Translations under genes and position numbers: made by a program
In this document: positions 47,564 to 55,786 of the stretch, piece after piece
Layout: the number at the start of each line of letters is the position of its first letter
Position numbering within the stretch: position 1 is the first letter of the stretch
Source: Thauera sp. K11
Lineage (GTDB): Bacteria > Pseudomonadota > Gammaproteobacteria > Burkholderiales > Rhodocyclaceae
NCBI RefSeq assembly: GCF_002354895.1
Contig: NZ_CP023439.1
Location: 744,001-808,000, forward strand
DNA length: 64,000 nt
Direction of reading: 5' to 3'
The notes under the pieces: model-generated
The model's input: only the letters and a program-made list of their open reading frames with translations
Told to the model about the DNA's origin: nothing
The model's database searches: none

Positions 47564-47704
47564 GCCGGTATCGTCCGCGCCTGCGGGCGATTGCCCGCCG
47601 ATCCGGCGCGGCCGTAAGCGGGCGATATTGCGCAGGCTGGTGATTTGGAGCCATGCCTGTCCGGAAATCCACAGCATGCCGGCGATGGCGGCCGTTTCTC
47701 GCGG

Positions 47705-47744
47705 TTGTTGAAATATCCACGATCCGATGTATTGAAAACAGCAG
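47705..47744. promoter_or_regulatory. Candidate activator-binding repeats (degenerate pair)
   Basis: TTGTTG-AAATAT-CCACGA (47705-47722) and ATGTAT-TGAAAA-CAGCAG (47727-47744) each keep one good half of the yTGyTG-N6-CArCAr repeat, 22 bases apart. They sit midway between the divergent sigma54 promoters. Confidence 0.35.
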
Positions 47745-47768
47745 TGGCATCCGCGGCTTTTTCATGTC

Positions 47769-47786
47769 GCCGATAAGCTTATCGGC
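47769..47786. promoter_or_regulatory. Perfect 18-base palindrome
   Basis: GCCGATAAGCTTATCGGC is a perfect inverted repeat, 84 bases upstream of the receptor's sigma54 promoter. It is unlike the other repeats in the locus and could bind a second regulator. Confidence 0.4.
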
Positions 47787-47870
47787 AATTCCGGAAAAAA
47801 CGGCGGAGCGGGGTGGCAATTCCCCGCGAATCGGGAATCGGCAAAGAAAATGGGGAGGATCGTATCGGGT

Positions 47871-47886
47871 TGGTATGGAGCTTGCT
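47871..47886 (+). promoter_or_regulatory. Sigma54 promoter for the TonB-dependent receptor gene
   Basis: TGGTATGGAGCTTGCT keeps the ten-base GG-GC spacing and the full TTGCT -12 element. It lies 127 bases before the start at 48013. Confidence 0.74.
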
Positions 47887-48012
47887 GAATCGGAATTGGT
47901 GAATTCTTGTTTCCGGCTCGTTTTTCATCGAATTCCGCGGTGCCTGCTGGTTATCCGACAGCAGCGTCGCGATTCCAGATCCCGATTCATGACAAGCAAA
48001 GGAGAGTCCCGT

Positions 48013-50391
48013 ATGAAATTCAAGGAGAAAGCGCTGGCCGGGGAGCTGAAGCGCGTATTTTCCGCTTTGGCGCTGTGCTCGGCCGCCGCTCACGCCGTCG
48101 CCCAGGATGCCGCGCCCGGTGCCGCTGCGGCAGCCGGCGCGGGGTCCGATTACGAGGAGGTGGGGCTGAGCGTGGTGAAGGTCACCGCGCAGAAGCGCGA
48201 GGAGCTGCTCCAGGACGTGCCCATCCCGATCAACGTGGTCGGCGGCGACGCGATCCGCGACAAGCAGATCAGCGCCTCGACCGACGTCGAGCGCCTGGCG
48301 CCGGGCCTGTCGGCGCAGGGGGCGACCAGCCGTACCGGCAAGCCGCGGTGGTTCCTCCGCGGCATCGGCACCAACGACCCCAATTCCAACCACGAAGGTC
48401 CGCTCGCGATCTATGTCGACGAAGTGGTGGTCGGCTACCAGAGCCTGCAGAGTTTTCCCCTGTTCGACCTGGACCGCGTCGAGGTGCTCCAGGGGCCGCA
48501 AGGCACGCTGTGGGGCAAGAACAATACCGGCGGCGCGATCCACTTCATTTCCAAGCAGCCGGGCTTCAGGACCGACGGCTATGCCAAGCTCGGCGTCGGC
48601 AGCTACGGCAGCCGGATCGCCGAGGCGGCCTTCGGCGGCGCGATCCGGGAGGACGTGCTGGCCGGGCGGGCGTCGGTGTATGTCGAAAAGCGCGACGGCT
48701 GGGCGAAGAACATCCTGCTCGACGAGAAGGGCCCGCGGCTCGACGACGTGAATGGGCGCTTCCAGGTGCTCGCGCGCTTCAACGACAACGTCGATGCGCT
48801 GTTCTCGTGGACCACGCGCAACGTCGAGACCAACAACGTGCCCAGCTACGCGGTCGGCGGCCTGCCCAATCCCGGCAGCGACGTGACGCTGACCGCCCCG
48901 GGCGGCGCGCTGACCCAGGGCGGCGGTTCCTACGTCCCGCCCTATGGCGACGACCCCGGCCCCAAGAGCGACTTCTTCGGCGGCGAGGACTACAACCGCA
49001 GCAAGCGCGACAGCCTGAGCGCGAGGATCAACTGGCAGCTCGGCGACTACACCCTGACCTCGATCACCGCGCTCAACCTGAGCGACGACAAGTCGCTGAG
49101 CCTCGTCGGCGTACCGCTGGACACCACGCTGAACCGGACCAGTTCCAGGGGCGACGGCTCGTCGCGGCAATTCACCCAGGAACTGCGCCTGACGTCGCCG
49201 AAGGACCGGGACCTGAGCTGGCTGGTGGGCGCCTACTACTACCGCCTGCAGATCGATACCGGCAGCCGTTCCGCGCGCTTCCAGTCCGGCACCACCCGCG
49301 AGCAGTATTCCGAATCCTCGCTGGACCAGTTCTCGACCAGCGCCGCGCTGTTCGGCAACGTGAACTACAAGTTCACCGACAAGGTGTCGCTCGGCGTCGG
49401 CGCGCGATACACCCGGGAAACCAAGGAGATCACGCTGACCTCGCTGACGGCGACCGACACCGCCGGCAATGCCAACATCGTCAACTTCGTCAACCAGAAC
49501 GGCTGGTTCCTGCCGGGCGGCGTGACCGGCTCCGGGGTCGCCGGCGTGGCGCCGCTCAGCCTTTCCGCCAAGCAGGAGAACCACAGGTTCACCTGGGACG
49601 TCACGCCGCAGTACCGCTTCTCCGACAACGTCCTGGGCTACGCGCGGATCGCCACCGGCTTCCGCTCGGGCGGCTTCAACCAGTCGATCAGCAACGGCCA
49701 GATCATCGAGACCAGCCCGGAACGGCTCATCGACTATGAACTGGGCCTCAAGACGAGCTGGCTGGACGGGCGCCTCGTCGCCAATGGTGCGCTATACCAC
49801 TACGACATCAAGGACCTGCAGCTCAACATCCAGCGTGCGTACCTGAACACCAGCACCAATACCTACACGACCAGCGCGGCCGGCTCGTCCGACGGTACGG
49901 TGACCGGCTTCGAGCTTTCCGTCGATGCCCAGGCGACGCGCGACTGGCACGTCGCCGCCAGCCTCGGCCTGCTGCGCTCGGAGTACAAGAACTTCACGTA
50001 CAACATCGGCAGCGGCGGCCCCTTCGACGCCAGCGGCAACGAGTTCTACCGCACGCCGCGCACCAGCTTCCGCCTGGACACCGACTACACCTTCCGCTTC
50101 GCCAGCGGCAGGCTGATCCTCGGCACCGACTGGACCTACCGCAGCAAGATCTACTTCAACGCCACGGTGCAGGACGATCCGGTGCAGGAACTGCCGGGCT
50201 ACTGGAAGGGCAACGTCCGCGCGACCTGGCAGGCGCCGAACCGGGCATGGCAGCTCACCGCCTTCGTGAACAACGTGACCGACGTCGACCACGCCTTCCT
50301 GCGCCAGATCTACAACCCGAACACCCGTTCCTACCCGGCGAGCTTCGATGCGCCGCGGACCTGGGGGTTGCAGGCGACGGTGAAGTTCTGA
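48013..50391 (+). CDS. TonB-dependent outer-membrane receptor in the sulfur locus
   Basis: A 792-residue outer-membrane transporter. The signal peptide ends near AAHAVAQDA. The plug has VTAQKREELLQDVPIPINVV, VERLAPGLSAQG, FLRGIGTNDPNSNHEGPLAIYVDEVV and VEVLQGPQGTLWGKNNTGGAI, the pattern of receptors in sphingomonads and allied groups for plant or aromatic compounds rather than classical siderophores. The barrel ends in GLQATVKF. ATG 48013 has AAGGAG nine bases upstream. With its own sigma54 promoter it should be induced along with the DszB-like genes, which suggests it brings a large organosulfur substrate across the outer membrane. Confidence 0.92.
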   Translation: MKFKEKALAGELKRVFSALALCSAAAHAVAQDAAPGAAAAAGAGSDYEEVGLSVVKVTAQKREELLQDVPIPINVVGGDAIRDKQISASTDVERLAPGLSAQGATSRTGKPRWFLRGIGTNDPNSNHEGPLAIYVDEVVVGYQSLQSFPLFDLDRVEVLQGPQGTLWGKNNTGGAIHFISKQPGFRTDGYAKLGVGSYGSRIAEAAFGGAIREDVLAGRASVYVEKRDGWAKNILLDEKGPRLDDVNGRFQVLARFNDNVDALFSWTTRNVETNNVPSYAVGGLPNPGSDVTLTAPGGALTQGGGSYVPPYGDDPGPKSDFFGGEDYNRSKRDSLSARINWQLGDYTLTSITALNLSDDKSLSLVGVPLDTTLNRTSSRGDGSSRQFTQELRLTSPKDRDLSWLVGAYYYRLQIDTGSRSARFQSGTTREQYSESSLDQFSTSAALFGNVNYKFTDKVSLGVGARYTRETKEITLTSLTATDTAGNANIVNFVNQNGWFLPGGVTGSGVAGVAPLSLSAKQENHRFTWDVTPQYRFSDNVLGYARIATGFRSGGFNQSISNGQIIETSPERLIDYELGLKTSWLDGRLVANGALYHYDIKDLQLNIQRAYLNTSTNTYTTSAAGSSDGTVTGFELSVDAQATRDWHVAASLGLLRSEYKNFTYNIGSGGPFDASGNEFYRTPRTSFRLDTDYTFRFASGRLILGTDWTYRSKIYFNATVQDDPVQELPGYWKGNVRATWQAPNRAWQLTAFVNNVTDVDHAFLRQIYNPNTRSYPASFDAPRTWGLQATVKF

Positions 50392-50411
50392 CCGGGGCCT
50401 GACGTTCTCGC

Positions 50412-50448
50412 CGGGGCGTGCGGCCGCGTTGTCCGCACGCCCCGATTT
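50412..50448 (+). terminator. Terminator after the TonB-dependent receptor
   Basis: Two perfect 12-base arms (CGGGGCGTGCGG at 50412-50423 and its complement at 50433-50444) enclose nine bases, followed by ATTT. It lies 21 bases after the receptor stop. Confidence 0.75.
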
Positions 50449-50501
50449 CGCGTCCGGACGCCTTGGGCTGCGTGCCCGCACCGCAAGGCGGCGGCCGCGT
50501 C

Positions 50502-50542
50502 CTGTTGTTTCGGCAACAGGCGATGTGTGCATGATTCAGCAG
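50502..50542. promoter_or_regulatory. Candidate activator-binding repeats upstream of mdlA
   Basis: CTGTTG-TTTCGG-CAACAG (50502-50519) is a perfect inverted repeat. GTGTGC-ATGATT-CAGCAG (50525-50542) keeps a perfect right half. The 23-base step equals that of the pair at 57,252. The first repeat could also fold as a short hairpin. Confidence 0.5.
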
Positions 50543-50593
50543 CCCGCCGCACGGGGCCACGAAAAAACAAGGGGATACGGACAGACGCGGGGC

Positions 50594-50609
50594 GGGCGCG
50601 GGATTTGCT
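50594..50609 (+). promoter_or_regulatory. Weak sigma54-like promoter for mdlAB
   Basis: GGGCGCGGGATTTGCT has GG and GC ten bases apart and a full TTGCT, but the -24 element has two changes. The activator-type repeats 52 bases upstream raise its likelihood. Confidence 0.45.
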
Positions 50610-50677
50610 ATAGCCCGCCGGTCGCGCTCCGCGATGCCGGACAGGAACCGAATCCCCGTGCAGCCATCTTCTCTTCA

Positions 50678-52582
50678 ATGAGCAAGCGTTCTTCCGTACC
50701 CCCTGCCTCGCAGGCCGCGCCGTCGGACGACCCCGTCGCGCAGGCGAGCGCCGCGGTCGACCTGCGTGCGATGCCGCGGGTGCTGCCGCGCCTCGTCCGG
50801 CTCGCGCTCAAGTACCGCTGGCGCTGCGCGCTCGCCGCCGGCGCCGCGCTCGGCGCGGCGGTGTTCAGCCTCATCACGCCGCGCCTGCTCGGCCAGGCGG
50901 TGGACGAGGTCTTCCGCCTGCTGGCCGCCGATCCCGGCGGCGACGAGGTGCAGTCGGCGCTGCTGTCGGCGGCGCTGCTGATCGTCGGCACCTGCACGCT
51001 GCGCGGGATATTCACCGGCCTGCAGGGCTACCTGGGCGAATCCATCGCCCAGCGCGTCGGCTACGACCTGCGCCTGGCCTTCTTCGACAAGCTGCAGCAG
51101 CTCGGCTTCCGCTTCCATGACCGCAATCACTCCGGCGACCTGATCGCGCGCGGCATGCTGGATCTCGAAGGCGTGCGCGGCTTCATCGAATCGGCCGTGC
51201 TGCGGGTGCTCGCGCTCGCCCTGCTGCTGTCGGTCGGCGCCTGGCGGGTGCTGCAGGCCGACCTGCTGCTGGGGGCGCTGTCGCTGAGCTTCGTGCCCTT
51301 CGTCGTGGTGCGCGCGGCGCGCATGGGCTACGTCCTGCGCCAGACCTGGACGCGCCTGCAGCAGTTGATGTCCGACCTCACCCTGAGCATGGAAGAGAAC
51401 CTGCAGGGCATGCGGGTGGTGCGTGCCTTCGCGGCGCGAAAACACGAACTCGCGCGCTTCGACCGCGTGGCCGATGCGGCGCTGCGCGTGTCCGACCATC
51501 GCTTCACGGTGCGCATGCGATCGATGAGCCTGATGACCCTGGCCTACCACGTCGCGATGGGGCTGGTGCTGGGCGTCGGCGGCTGGCGCATCGCCGGCGG
51601 CACGCTGACGGTGGGCATGCTGACCGAACTGCTGGTGTTCATGGCGGTGCTGCAGCAGCCGGTGCGCCAGGTCGGGATGATCGTCAACGCCAGCGCGCGT
51701 GCGACCTCGGCCGGCGGACGGCTGTTCGAGGTGCTCGATGCCCGCGACGACGTCGCCGATGCGCCGGAGGCGCGCGACCTGCAGCCCGGGGCGGGCGTGC
51801 TGCGCTTCGAGCGCGTCGATTTCGCCTACCGGCCGGGCGGGCGCAAGGCGCTGTCGGACGTCAGCTTCGAGGTTCGCGCCGGCGAACGGCTCGGCATCGT
51901 CGGGCCGCCGGGCAGCGGCAAGTCCACCCTGGTGAACCTGGTGGCGCGCTTCTACGATCCCGACGCAGGCCGCATCACGCTGGACGGGCAGGACCTGCGG
52001 ACCGTCACCCTGGCCTCGCTGCGCCGCGCGGTGCGGCTGGTGCAGCAGGAGAGCTTCCTGTTCGACGCGTCGGTGCGCGACAACGTCGCCTATGCCGAGC
52101 CCGGCGTGGCCGACGATGCGGTGCATGCGGCTGCCGGGGTGGCGCAGATCCACGCCCACGTCGCCGGCCTGCCGGAGGGCTATGCCACCCGCGTAGGCGA
52201 ACGCGGGGTGTCGCTGTCGGGCGGGCAGCGGCAGCGCCTGTCGATCGCGCGCGGCCTGATCCCCCGGCCGGCGCTGATCGTGCTCGACGACGCCACCGCG
52301 GCGATCGACGCCAGTACCGAGCGCCAGGTGCACGAGGCCCTGCGCGGAGCGCTGCGCGGCATCACGACGCTGATCGTCGCCCATCGGCTGGGCGCGCTGC
52401 GCGATGCCGACCGCATCATCGTGCTCGACGCCGGGCGCATCGTCGAGGAAGGCAGCCATGCGGCCCTGCTGGCGCGGGGCGGGCGCTACGCGGCGCTGTG
52501 GCGCCTGCAGTGCGAAGGCGAACGCGACGGCGGCGGCGCGGCCGGCCATGCCCGGCCGCAGCCCGAGGAGGTGGCGCCATGA
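50678..52582 (+). CDS. mdlA: ABC exporter half, MdlA (SmdA) type, with degenerate ATPase site
   Basis: A 634-residue half-transporter with six membrane helices (about 45-345) and a C-terminal ATPase domain. Walker A GPPGSGKST, signature [15 protein letters not shown] and switch AHRLG are intact. Walker B reads LIVLDDATAAID, with Asp in place of the catalytic Glu. The partner gene begins four bases before this stop. The Asp and the partner's LSVGQ belong to the same composite site, as in E. coli MdlA/MdlB and other heterodimeric exporters. I start at ATG 50678 (MSKRSSVPP); the frame is open further up. Confidence 0.87.
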   Translation: MSKRSSVPPASQAAPSDDPVAQASAAVDLRAMPRVLPRLVRLALKYRWRCALAAGAALGAAVFSLITPRLLGQAVDEVFRLLAADPGGDEVQSALLSAALLIVGTCTLRGIFTGLQGYLGESIAQRVGYDLRLAFFDKLQQLGFRFHDRNHSGDLIARGMLDLEGVRGFIESAVLRVLALALLLSVGAWRVLQADLLLGALSLSFVPFVVVRAARMGYVLRQTWTRLQQLMSDLTLSMEENLQGMRVVRAFAARKHELARFDRVADAALRVSDHRFTVRMRSMSLMTLAYHVAMGLVLGVGGWRIAGGTLTVGMLTELLVFMAVLQQPVRQVGMIVNASARATSAGGRLFEVLDARDDVADAPEARDLQPGAGVLRFERVDFAYRPGGRKALSDVSFEVRAGERLGIVGPPGSGKSTLVNLVARFYDPDAGRITLDGQDLRTVTLASLRRAVRLVQQESFLFDASVRDNVAYAEPGVADDAVHAAAGVAQIHAHVAGLPEGYATRVGERGVSLSGGQRQRLSIARGLIPRPALIVLDDATAAIDASTERQVHEALRGALRGITTLIVAHRLGALRDADRIIVLDAGRIVEEGSHAALLARGGRYAALWRLQCEGERDGGGAAGHARPQPEEVAP

Positions 52583-54399
52583 GGCCGCGGCACGACGTGG
52601 CGCCGGCGCGCATCGCCGGCGCGGCCGAGCACGGCGAGGAGATCTTCGAGCGCTTCGACAGCCGCATCGCCCACCGCCTGTGGCGCTTCGTGCGGCCCCA
52701 CGCGGCGATGCTCGCGGCGACCCTGGCCTCGGTGCTGCTGTTCACCGCGGTGCAGGTCGCGGTGCCCTACACCGTGCGGCATGCGGTCGACGGCGCGCTC
52801 GGCCGCTCGGCCCACGACTTCGGCGCGGTGATGGTGGTCTTCGGCGTGCTGGCGGCGCTCTACGCGGTGCTACAGTTCCTGCACGAATGGCTGGCTTCGC
52901 GCCTTGCCCAGCGGGTGATCTTCGACCTGCGCCGAGCGATGTACGCCCATCTGCAGGACGTGTCGCTGGCGCTGCTCGACCAGACCCAGGTCGGCCGCCT
53001 GATGGCGCGGCTGCAGAGCGACGTCGGCACCCTGCAGGAATTCCTCGAAAGCTCGGTGTCGGCGCTCGGCGACCTGGTGCTGCTGGCGGGCATCGTCGTC
53101 GTGCTGCTGTCCATCGACCTCAGGCTGGGCCTGATGACCCTGGCGGTGATCCCGGCGCTGATCGTGCTGCGGGTGATCTGGATGCCGTGGGCGGAGCGCC
53201 GCTTCCGGCGCGCGCGGGAGGCGTCGTCGAGCGTGAATGCGGCGCTGGCGGAGAACATCGGCGGCATCCGCACGGTGCAGGAGAGTCGCCGCGAGGCGCA
53301 CAACTTCGAGCGCTACGCCGAGCGGGCGCGGGACAACCTCGAGGCGCAGGTGGGCTCGGCGCGGGCGTCGCAGGCCATGGTGCCGGTGGTGGACCTGCTG
53401 ACCGGGGTGGCGCTGGCGATCGTCGTGCTGGCGGGCGGCAGCCAGGTCGTGGCGGGCGGCCTGGGCGTGGGGGTGCTGGTGGCGTACATCTTCTATACCC
53501 AGCGCTTCTTCGATCCGATCCGCACCCTGTCGATGCAATACACCACCATGCAGCGCGCGGCGATCGCGGCGCAGCGCATCTTCGAGGTGCTCGACCTGCC
53601 GGTGACGATCTCCGACCGGCCCGATGCGATCCGCCTGCGCGACGAGCCGCCGTCCATCGTCTTCGACCACGTCGATTTCGGCTACCGGCCCGGCCTGCCG
53701 GTGCTGCACGATCTCTGCCTGGAGGTGGCGCCCTACACCACGGTGGCGCTGGTGGGCCCGACCGGCTCGGGCAAGACGAGCATCACCGCGCTGGTGCGCC
53801 GCTTCTACGACGTGTGGTCCGGCAGCGTGCGGGTCGGCGGCCACGACGTGCGCGACCTGGCGCAGGACACGCTGGGCGCGAACGTCGCGATGGTGCTGCA
53901 GGAGCCTTTCCTGTTCTCCGGCTCCATCCTCGACAACATCCGCTATGCCGTGCCCCACGCCGGCCGGGAGGAGGTGATCGCCGCGGCGAAGGCGGTGCAC
54001 GCCCACGACTTCATCCTCGGCCTGCCCGAGGGCTACGACACGATGCTGGGCCAGCGCGGGCGCAACCTGTCGGTCGGGCAGCGCCAGTTGATCAGCTTTG
54101 CCCGCGCGCTGCTGGCGCAGCCGCGCATCCTCATCCTCGACGAAGCCACCGCCAACATCGACAGCTTCACCGAGCAGGCGATACAGCGCGCGCTCAAGGT
54201 GCTGCTCGCGGGGCGGACCTGCCTGGTGATCGCGCACCGGCTGGCGACCATACGGGACGCCGACCTGATCGTCGTGCTCGACCGGGGACGCATCGTGGAG
54301 CAGGGCAGCCATGCCCGGCTGCTCGCCCGCCGCGGCCTCTACCATCGGCTGCACGCCAGCGGGCAGGGCTCCTTCGACGACGTGGCCGGCACGGCCTGA
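52579..54399 (+). CDS. mdlB: ABC exporter half, MdlB (SmdB) type
   Basis: A 606-residue partner of the preceding gene with the same domain order. Walker A GPTGSGKTS and Walker B ILILDEATANIDS with catalytic Glu are intact, while the signature reads LSVGQRQLISFARAL, the variant found in MdlB. The consensus ATP site therefore uses this Walker B with the first subunit's LSGGQ. The start ATG overlaps the mdlA stop (ATGA). The cargo is unknown; the sulfur-locus context suggests export of a metabolite. Confidence 0.88.
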   Translation: MRPRHDVAPARIAGAAEHGEEIFERFDSRIAHRLWRFVRPHAAMLAATLASVLLFTAVQVAVPYTVRHAVDGALGRSAHDFGAVMVVFGVLAALYAVLQFLHEWLASRLAQRVIFDLRRAMYAHLQDVSLALLDQTQVGRLMARLQSDVGTLQEFLESSVSALGDLVLLAGIVVVLLSIDLRLGLMTLAVIPALIVLRVIWMPWAERRFRRAREASSSVNAALAENIGGIRTVQESRREAHNFERYAERARDNLEAQVGSARASQAMVPVVDLLTGVALAIVVLAGGSQVVAGGLGVGVLVAYIFYTQRFFDPIRTLSMQYTTMQRAAIAAQRIFEVLDLPVTISDRPDAIRLRDEPPSIVFDHVDFGYRPGLPVLHDLCLEVAPYTTVALVGPTGSGKTSITALVRRFYDVWSGSVRVGGHDVRDLAQDTLGANVAMVLQEPFLFSGSILDNIRYAVPHAGREEVIAAAKAVHAHDFILGLPEGYDTMLGQRGRNLSVGQRQLISFARALLAQPRILILDEATANIDSFTEQAIQRALKVLLAGRTCLVIAHRLATIRDADLIVVLDRGRIVEQGSHARLLARRGLYHRLHASGQGSFDDVAGTA

Positions 54400-54416
54400 G
54401 GGCGCGCATGGCCTGG

Positions 54417-54442
54417 CCGGTGCATGCCGCGGCATGCACCGG
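54417..54442. terminator. 26-base palindrome between convergent genes
   Basis: Two 13-base halves, CCGGTGCATGCCG (54417-54429) and its exact complement (54430-54442), meet without a loop. The palindrome lies 17 bases after the mdlB stop and opposite the end of the DszB-like 2 gene. It could act in both directions, though no T-tract follows. Confidence 0.5.
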
Positions 54443-54518
54443 ACCACCCTCCCGCCGCTGCGCGACACCCTCCCCGGGGAGAAGGTGCCGCGCGCCCGCT
54501 CCGGGCGGGCGGGAGCAC

Positions 54519-55565
54519 TCAAGCGGCGGCCTGGCTGCGCAGCGCGTTCTCGTAGGGGCGGACGTCGATCCATTCCCGCACGTCGAAGGTGGCGGGGATG
54601 AAGGCCCAGCGGTGCAGGAAATCGGTGAAGTCCTGCAGGGCGGCGATCGAGCCTTCGGCCAGGTCGGTGCGCAGGCGCTCGTGGGCGTTCTCGCCGTAGG
54701 CCACCGACACCCAGTACTCGCTGCTGTTGGTCTCGCGGGCGAGGAAGCGGCGGGTGTCTTCCGGATGGGAATGCGCCCAGGCTTCGGCGCGCAGCACCTG
54801 CTCGACGATGCGCGTCGCGGAGTCGAAGTGGTTTTCCAGCAGGTTGAGGTCCACCGTCAGCGTGCGCGGCGTGCCGTTGTTGGCGCGGATCAGCGGCTCG
54901 GGATGGGCGCCGACGTCGATCACCCTGGCCAGGCCGAACTGGTTTGCCGCGTGGGCCGCGCTCGCGCCCTTGAGGAAGATCGCATCCACCTCGCCCCGCA
55001 GCAGGCCGACCAGTTCGGCGTTGCGTCCGCCGCCGCGGCCGCCGAACACGTAGCTGCCGCCTGCGCTGCGCGCCGGCGCGTCGCTATGGCCGCCGCCGAT
55101 GGCGTAGTCCACCAGTTCGACGTCCGACACCTGCAGGCCCTCGAGCTTGAGTGCGTTCTCGAGGCCGCGCAGGGCCTGGGCACGGCTGAAGTCGATCTGC
55201 ACGTTGTCCCAGCGCGGCAGGCCGAACCTGCGGCCCTTGAGGTCCTTGACGGTCTCGATGCCGGAGCCGGGCAGGGCCAGGATCAACTGCGTCTCGTCGG
55301 CCCACGACAGGCCGATGACGCGGGTCTCCCGGCCGGAGGCGCGGGCCCAGATCGCCGGGATGTTGCCGCCGTGCCGTACCGAATTGGTCAGGGTGTGGTC
55401 GAAGTGCGACTCGCGCACCGCGCGGTCGTTGGATTCGCGCAGCGACTGGATGCGGGTGCATTGCGAGGTGAAACTCTCTTCCAGCCACCCCTTCTGCACC
55501 GCGATGCCCAGGCCGGTGGGAACGGGGCAGCGGGTGTACCACAGGGTGTCCAAAGGTTTGCTCAT
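54519..55565 (-). CDS. DszB-like sulfinate desulfinase candidate 2
   Basis: A 348-residue paralogue of the 28,759 gene, again without a signal peptide. The active-site neighbourhood is the closest to DszB: YTRCPVPTGLG places Cys at 13 (DszB has YSNCPVPN around Cys27), ESHFDHTL places His at 54, and SVRHGGNIPAIWAR places Arg at 64. The Cys-His and His-Arg distances (41 and 10) equal those of paralogue 1. The C-terminal DFLHRWAFIPATFDVREWID is shared by all three paralogues. The start has AGGAGA seven bases upstream; the frame opens further up. It stands alone behind its own sigma54 promoter, next to the SfnR-like activator. A cytoplasmic binding protein is the alternative reading. Confidence 0.75.
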   Translation of the reverse strand: MSKPLDTLWYTRCPVPTGLGIAVQKGWLEESFTSQCTRIQSLRESNDRAVRESHFDHTLTNSVRHGGNIPAIWARASGRETRVIGLSWADETQLILALPGSGIETVKDLKGRRFGLPRWDNVQIDFSRAQALRGLENALKLEGLQVSDVELVDYAIGGGHSDAPARSAGGSYVFGGRGGGRNAELVGLLRGEVDAIFLKGASAAHAANQFGLARVIDVGAHPEPLIRANNGTPRTLTVDLNLLENHFDSATRIVEQVLRAEAWAHSHPEDTRRFLARETNSSEYWVSVAYGENAHERLRTDLAEGSIAALQDFTDFLHRWAFIPATFDVREWIDVRPYENALRSQAAA

Positions 55566-55672
55566 CGAAAGGTCTCCTGTCGGGAAAAGGCGCGGGGAAT
55601 GCGCCGTTGGGGCCGGCTCGCCGGCGGCTGCGGAACCCTTCCGCATGCCGTGCCCGCGCCCCGTCATCTCCC

Positions 55673-55688
55673 AGCAGGAACCGTTCCA
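55673..55688 (-). promoter_or_regulatory. Sigma54 promoter for the DszB-like 2 gene
   Basis: Read on the minus strand it is TGGAACGGTTCCTGCT with the ten-base GG-GC spacing. It lies 108 bases before the start codon. Confidence 0.72.
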
Positions 55689-55737
55689 GGGTCTATCGCA
55701 TTGATTCCATTGAAGATGTTTTCATGATCCGGACGGC

Positions 55738-55774
55738 CTGTTGTCATTGCAGCAGCGTGTTGCTGATTCCGCCG
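55738..55774. promoter_or_regulatory. Candidate activator-binding repeats upstream of DszB-like 2
   Basis: CTGTTG-TCATTG-CAGCAG (55738-55755) fits the inverted repeat well. GTGTTG-CTGATT-CCGCCG (55757-55774) is a weaker second copy. The first is 50 bases upstream of the -24 element. Confidence 0.5.
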
Positions 55775-55786
55775 CGATCGCCGCGC

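Noticed and set aside
50502..50521. CTGTTG/CAACAG hairpin as a second terminator after the receptor gene
   Set aside because: A much stronger terminator lies just upstream at 50412, and no T-tract follows this one.
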